Shown here one piece after another: positions 63,973 to 64,000 of a DNA stretch of 64,000 nt (its first letter is position 1; each line of letters starts with the position of its first letter). A program made the translations under genes and the position numbers. This DNA is from an uncultured Bacteroidales bacterium (GTDB lineage Bacteria > Bacteroidota > Bacteroidia > Bacteroidales > UBA932): NCBI GenBank assembly GCA_934695325.1, contig CAKUVD010000004.1:1-64000 (forward strand), in the 5' to 3' direction. The notes under the pieces are model-generated. The model had not been told where the DNA came from. It ran no database searches and was given only the letters and a program-made list of their open reading frames with translations.

Positions 63973-64000
63973 TACCGATGATTTCAGTGTGCAAGACAGC

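Overview
The window is a chromosomal segment of a member of the Bacteroidota, most likely order Bacteroidales. The evidence is a SusC/SusD outer-membrane uptake locus with a FecR/ECF sigma pair, a BACON-domain lipoprotein, several Bacteroidota-restricted DUF families (DUF3098, DUF4270, DUF4294, DUF4421), and the phylum-specific promoter -7 element TAnnTTTGY before many operons. I cannot fix the genus from sequence reading alone. I see no rRNA, tRNA, CRISPR array, insertion sequence or prophage.

Left part (about 1-15,650): after a small ORF and a strong terminator comes a plus-strand Sus-like operon. Its genes are a BACON lipoprotein, a FecR anti-sigma factor, SusC with an STN signalling domain, SusD, and two large surface lipoproteins (FnIII/PKD plus PQQ-like propeller; fimbrillin-like plus propeller). 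The ECF sigma gene lies at the 3' end. No glycan-cleaving enzyme is present. Next come a NagB-like/PIG-L fusion, a true NagB (glucosamine-6-phosphate deaminase) and a LacI repressor, so the imported ligand may be an amino-sugar compound (inference).

Middle (15,860-44,880): a membrane pyrophosphatase is followed by the spc/alpha part of the ribosomal super-operon on the minus strand, rplP to rplQ (28,838-18,233), including secY, map, infA, rpmJ and rpoA. The S10 part, rplC to rpsC (44,791-40,893), is separated from it by about 12 kb. That insert holds ten genes in mixed orientation: DUF4294, lpxH, uppP, DUF3098, ftsX, a half-length GT5 protein, DUF4270, acpP, pnuC-uvrC-TlpA-like, and an unrecognised 505-residue membrane protein (counting pnuC, uvrC and the TlpA-like gene separately gives twelve). 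Each ribosomal half has its own promoter, and the upstream half has its own terminator. rpsJ is not in front of rplC.

Right part (44,900-64,000): a minus-strand operon cdaA-mutS2-yraN-(ManC-like)-yqeY-nlpC/p60, then aspS, divergent rsmA and ppa, and a DXS-like transketolase with an AraC regulator. These are followed by a DUF4421 outer-membrane protein, two unrecognised lipoproteins, rnhB, a tiny HTH protein with a strong Shine-Dalgarno sequence, and an EF-G paralogue whose catalytic histidine is replaced by alanine.

The features most worth a second look are the split ribosomal operon, four housekeeping-enzyme relatives that lack signature active-site residues (NagB-like, ManC-like, DXS-like, EF-G-like), the sigma gene at the tail of the Sus operon with almost no leader, and the 505-residue orphan.
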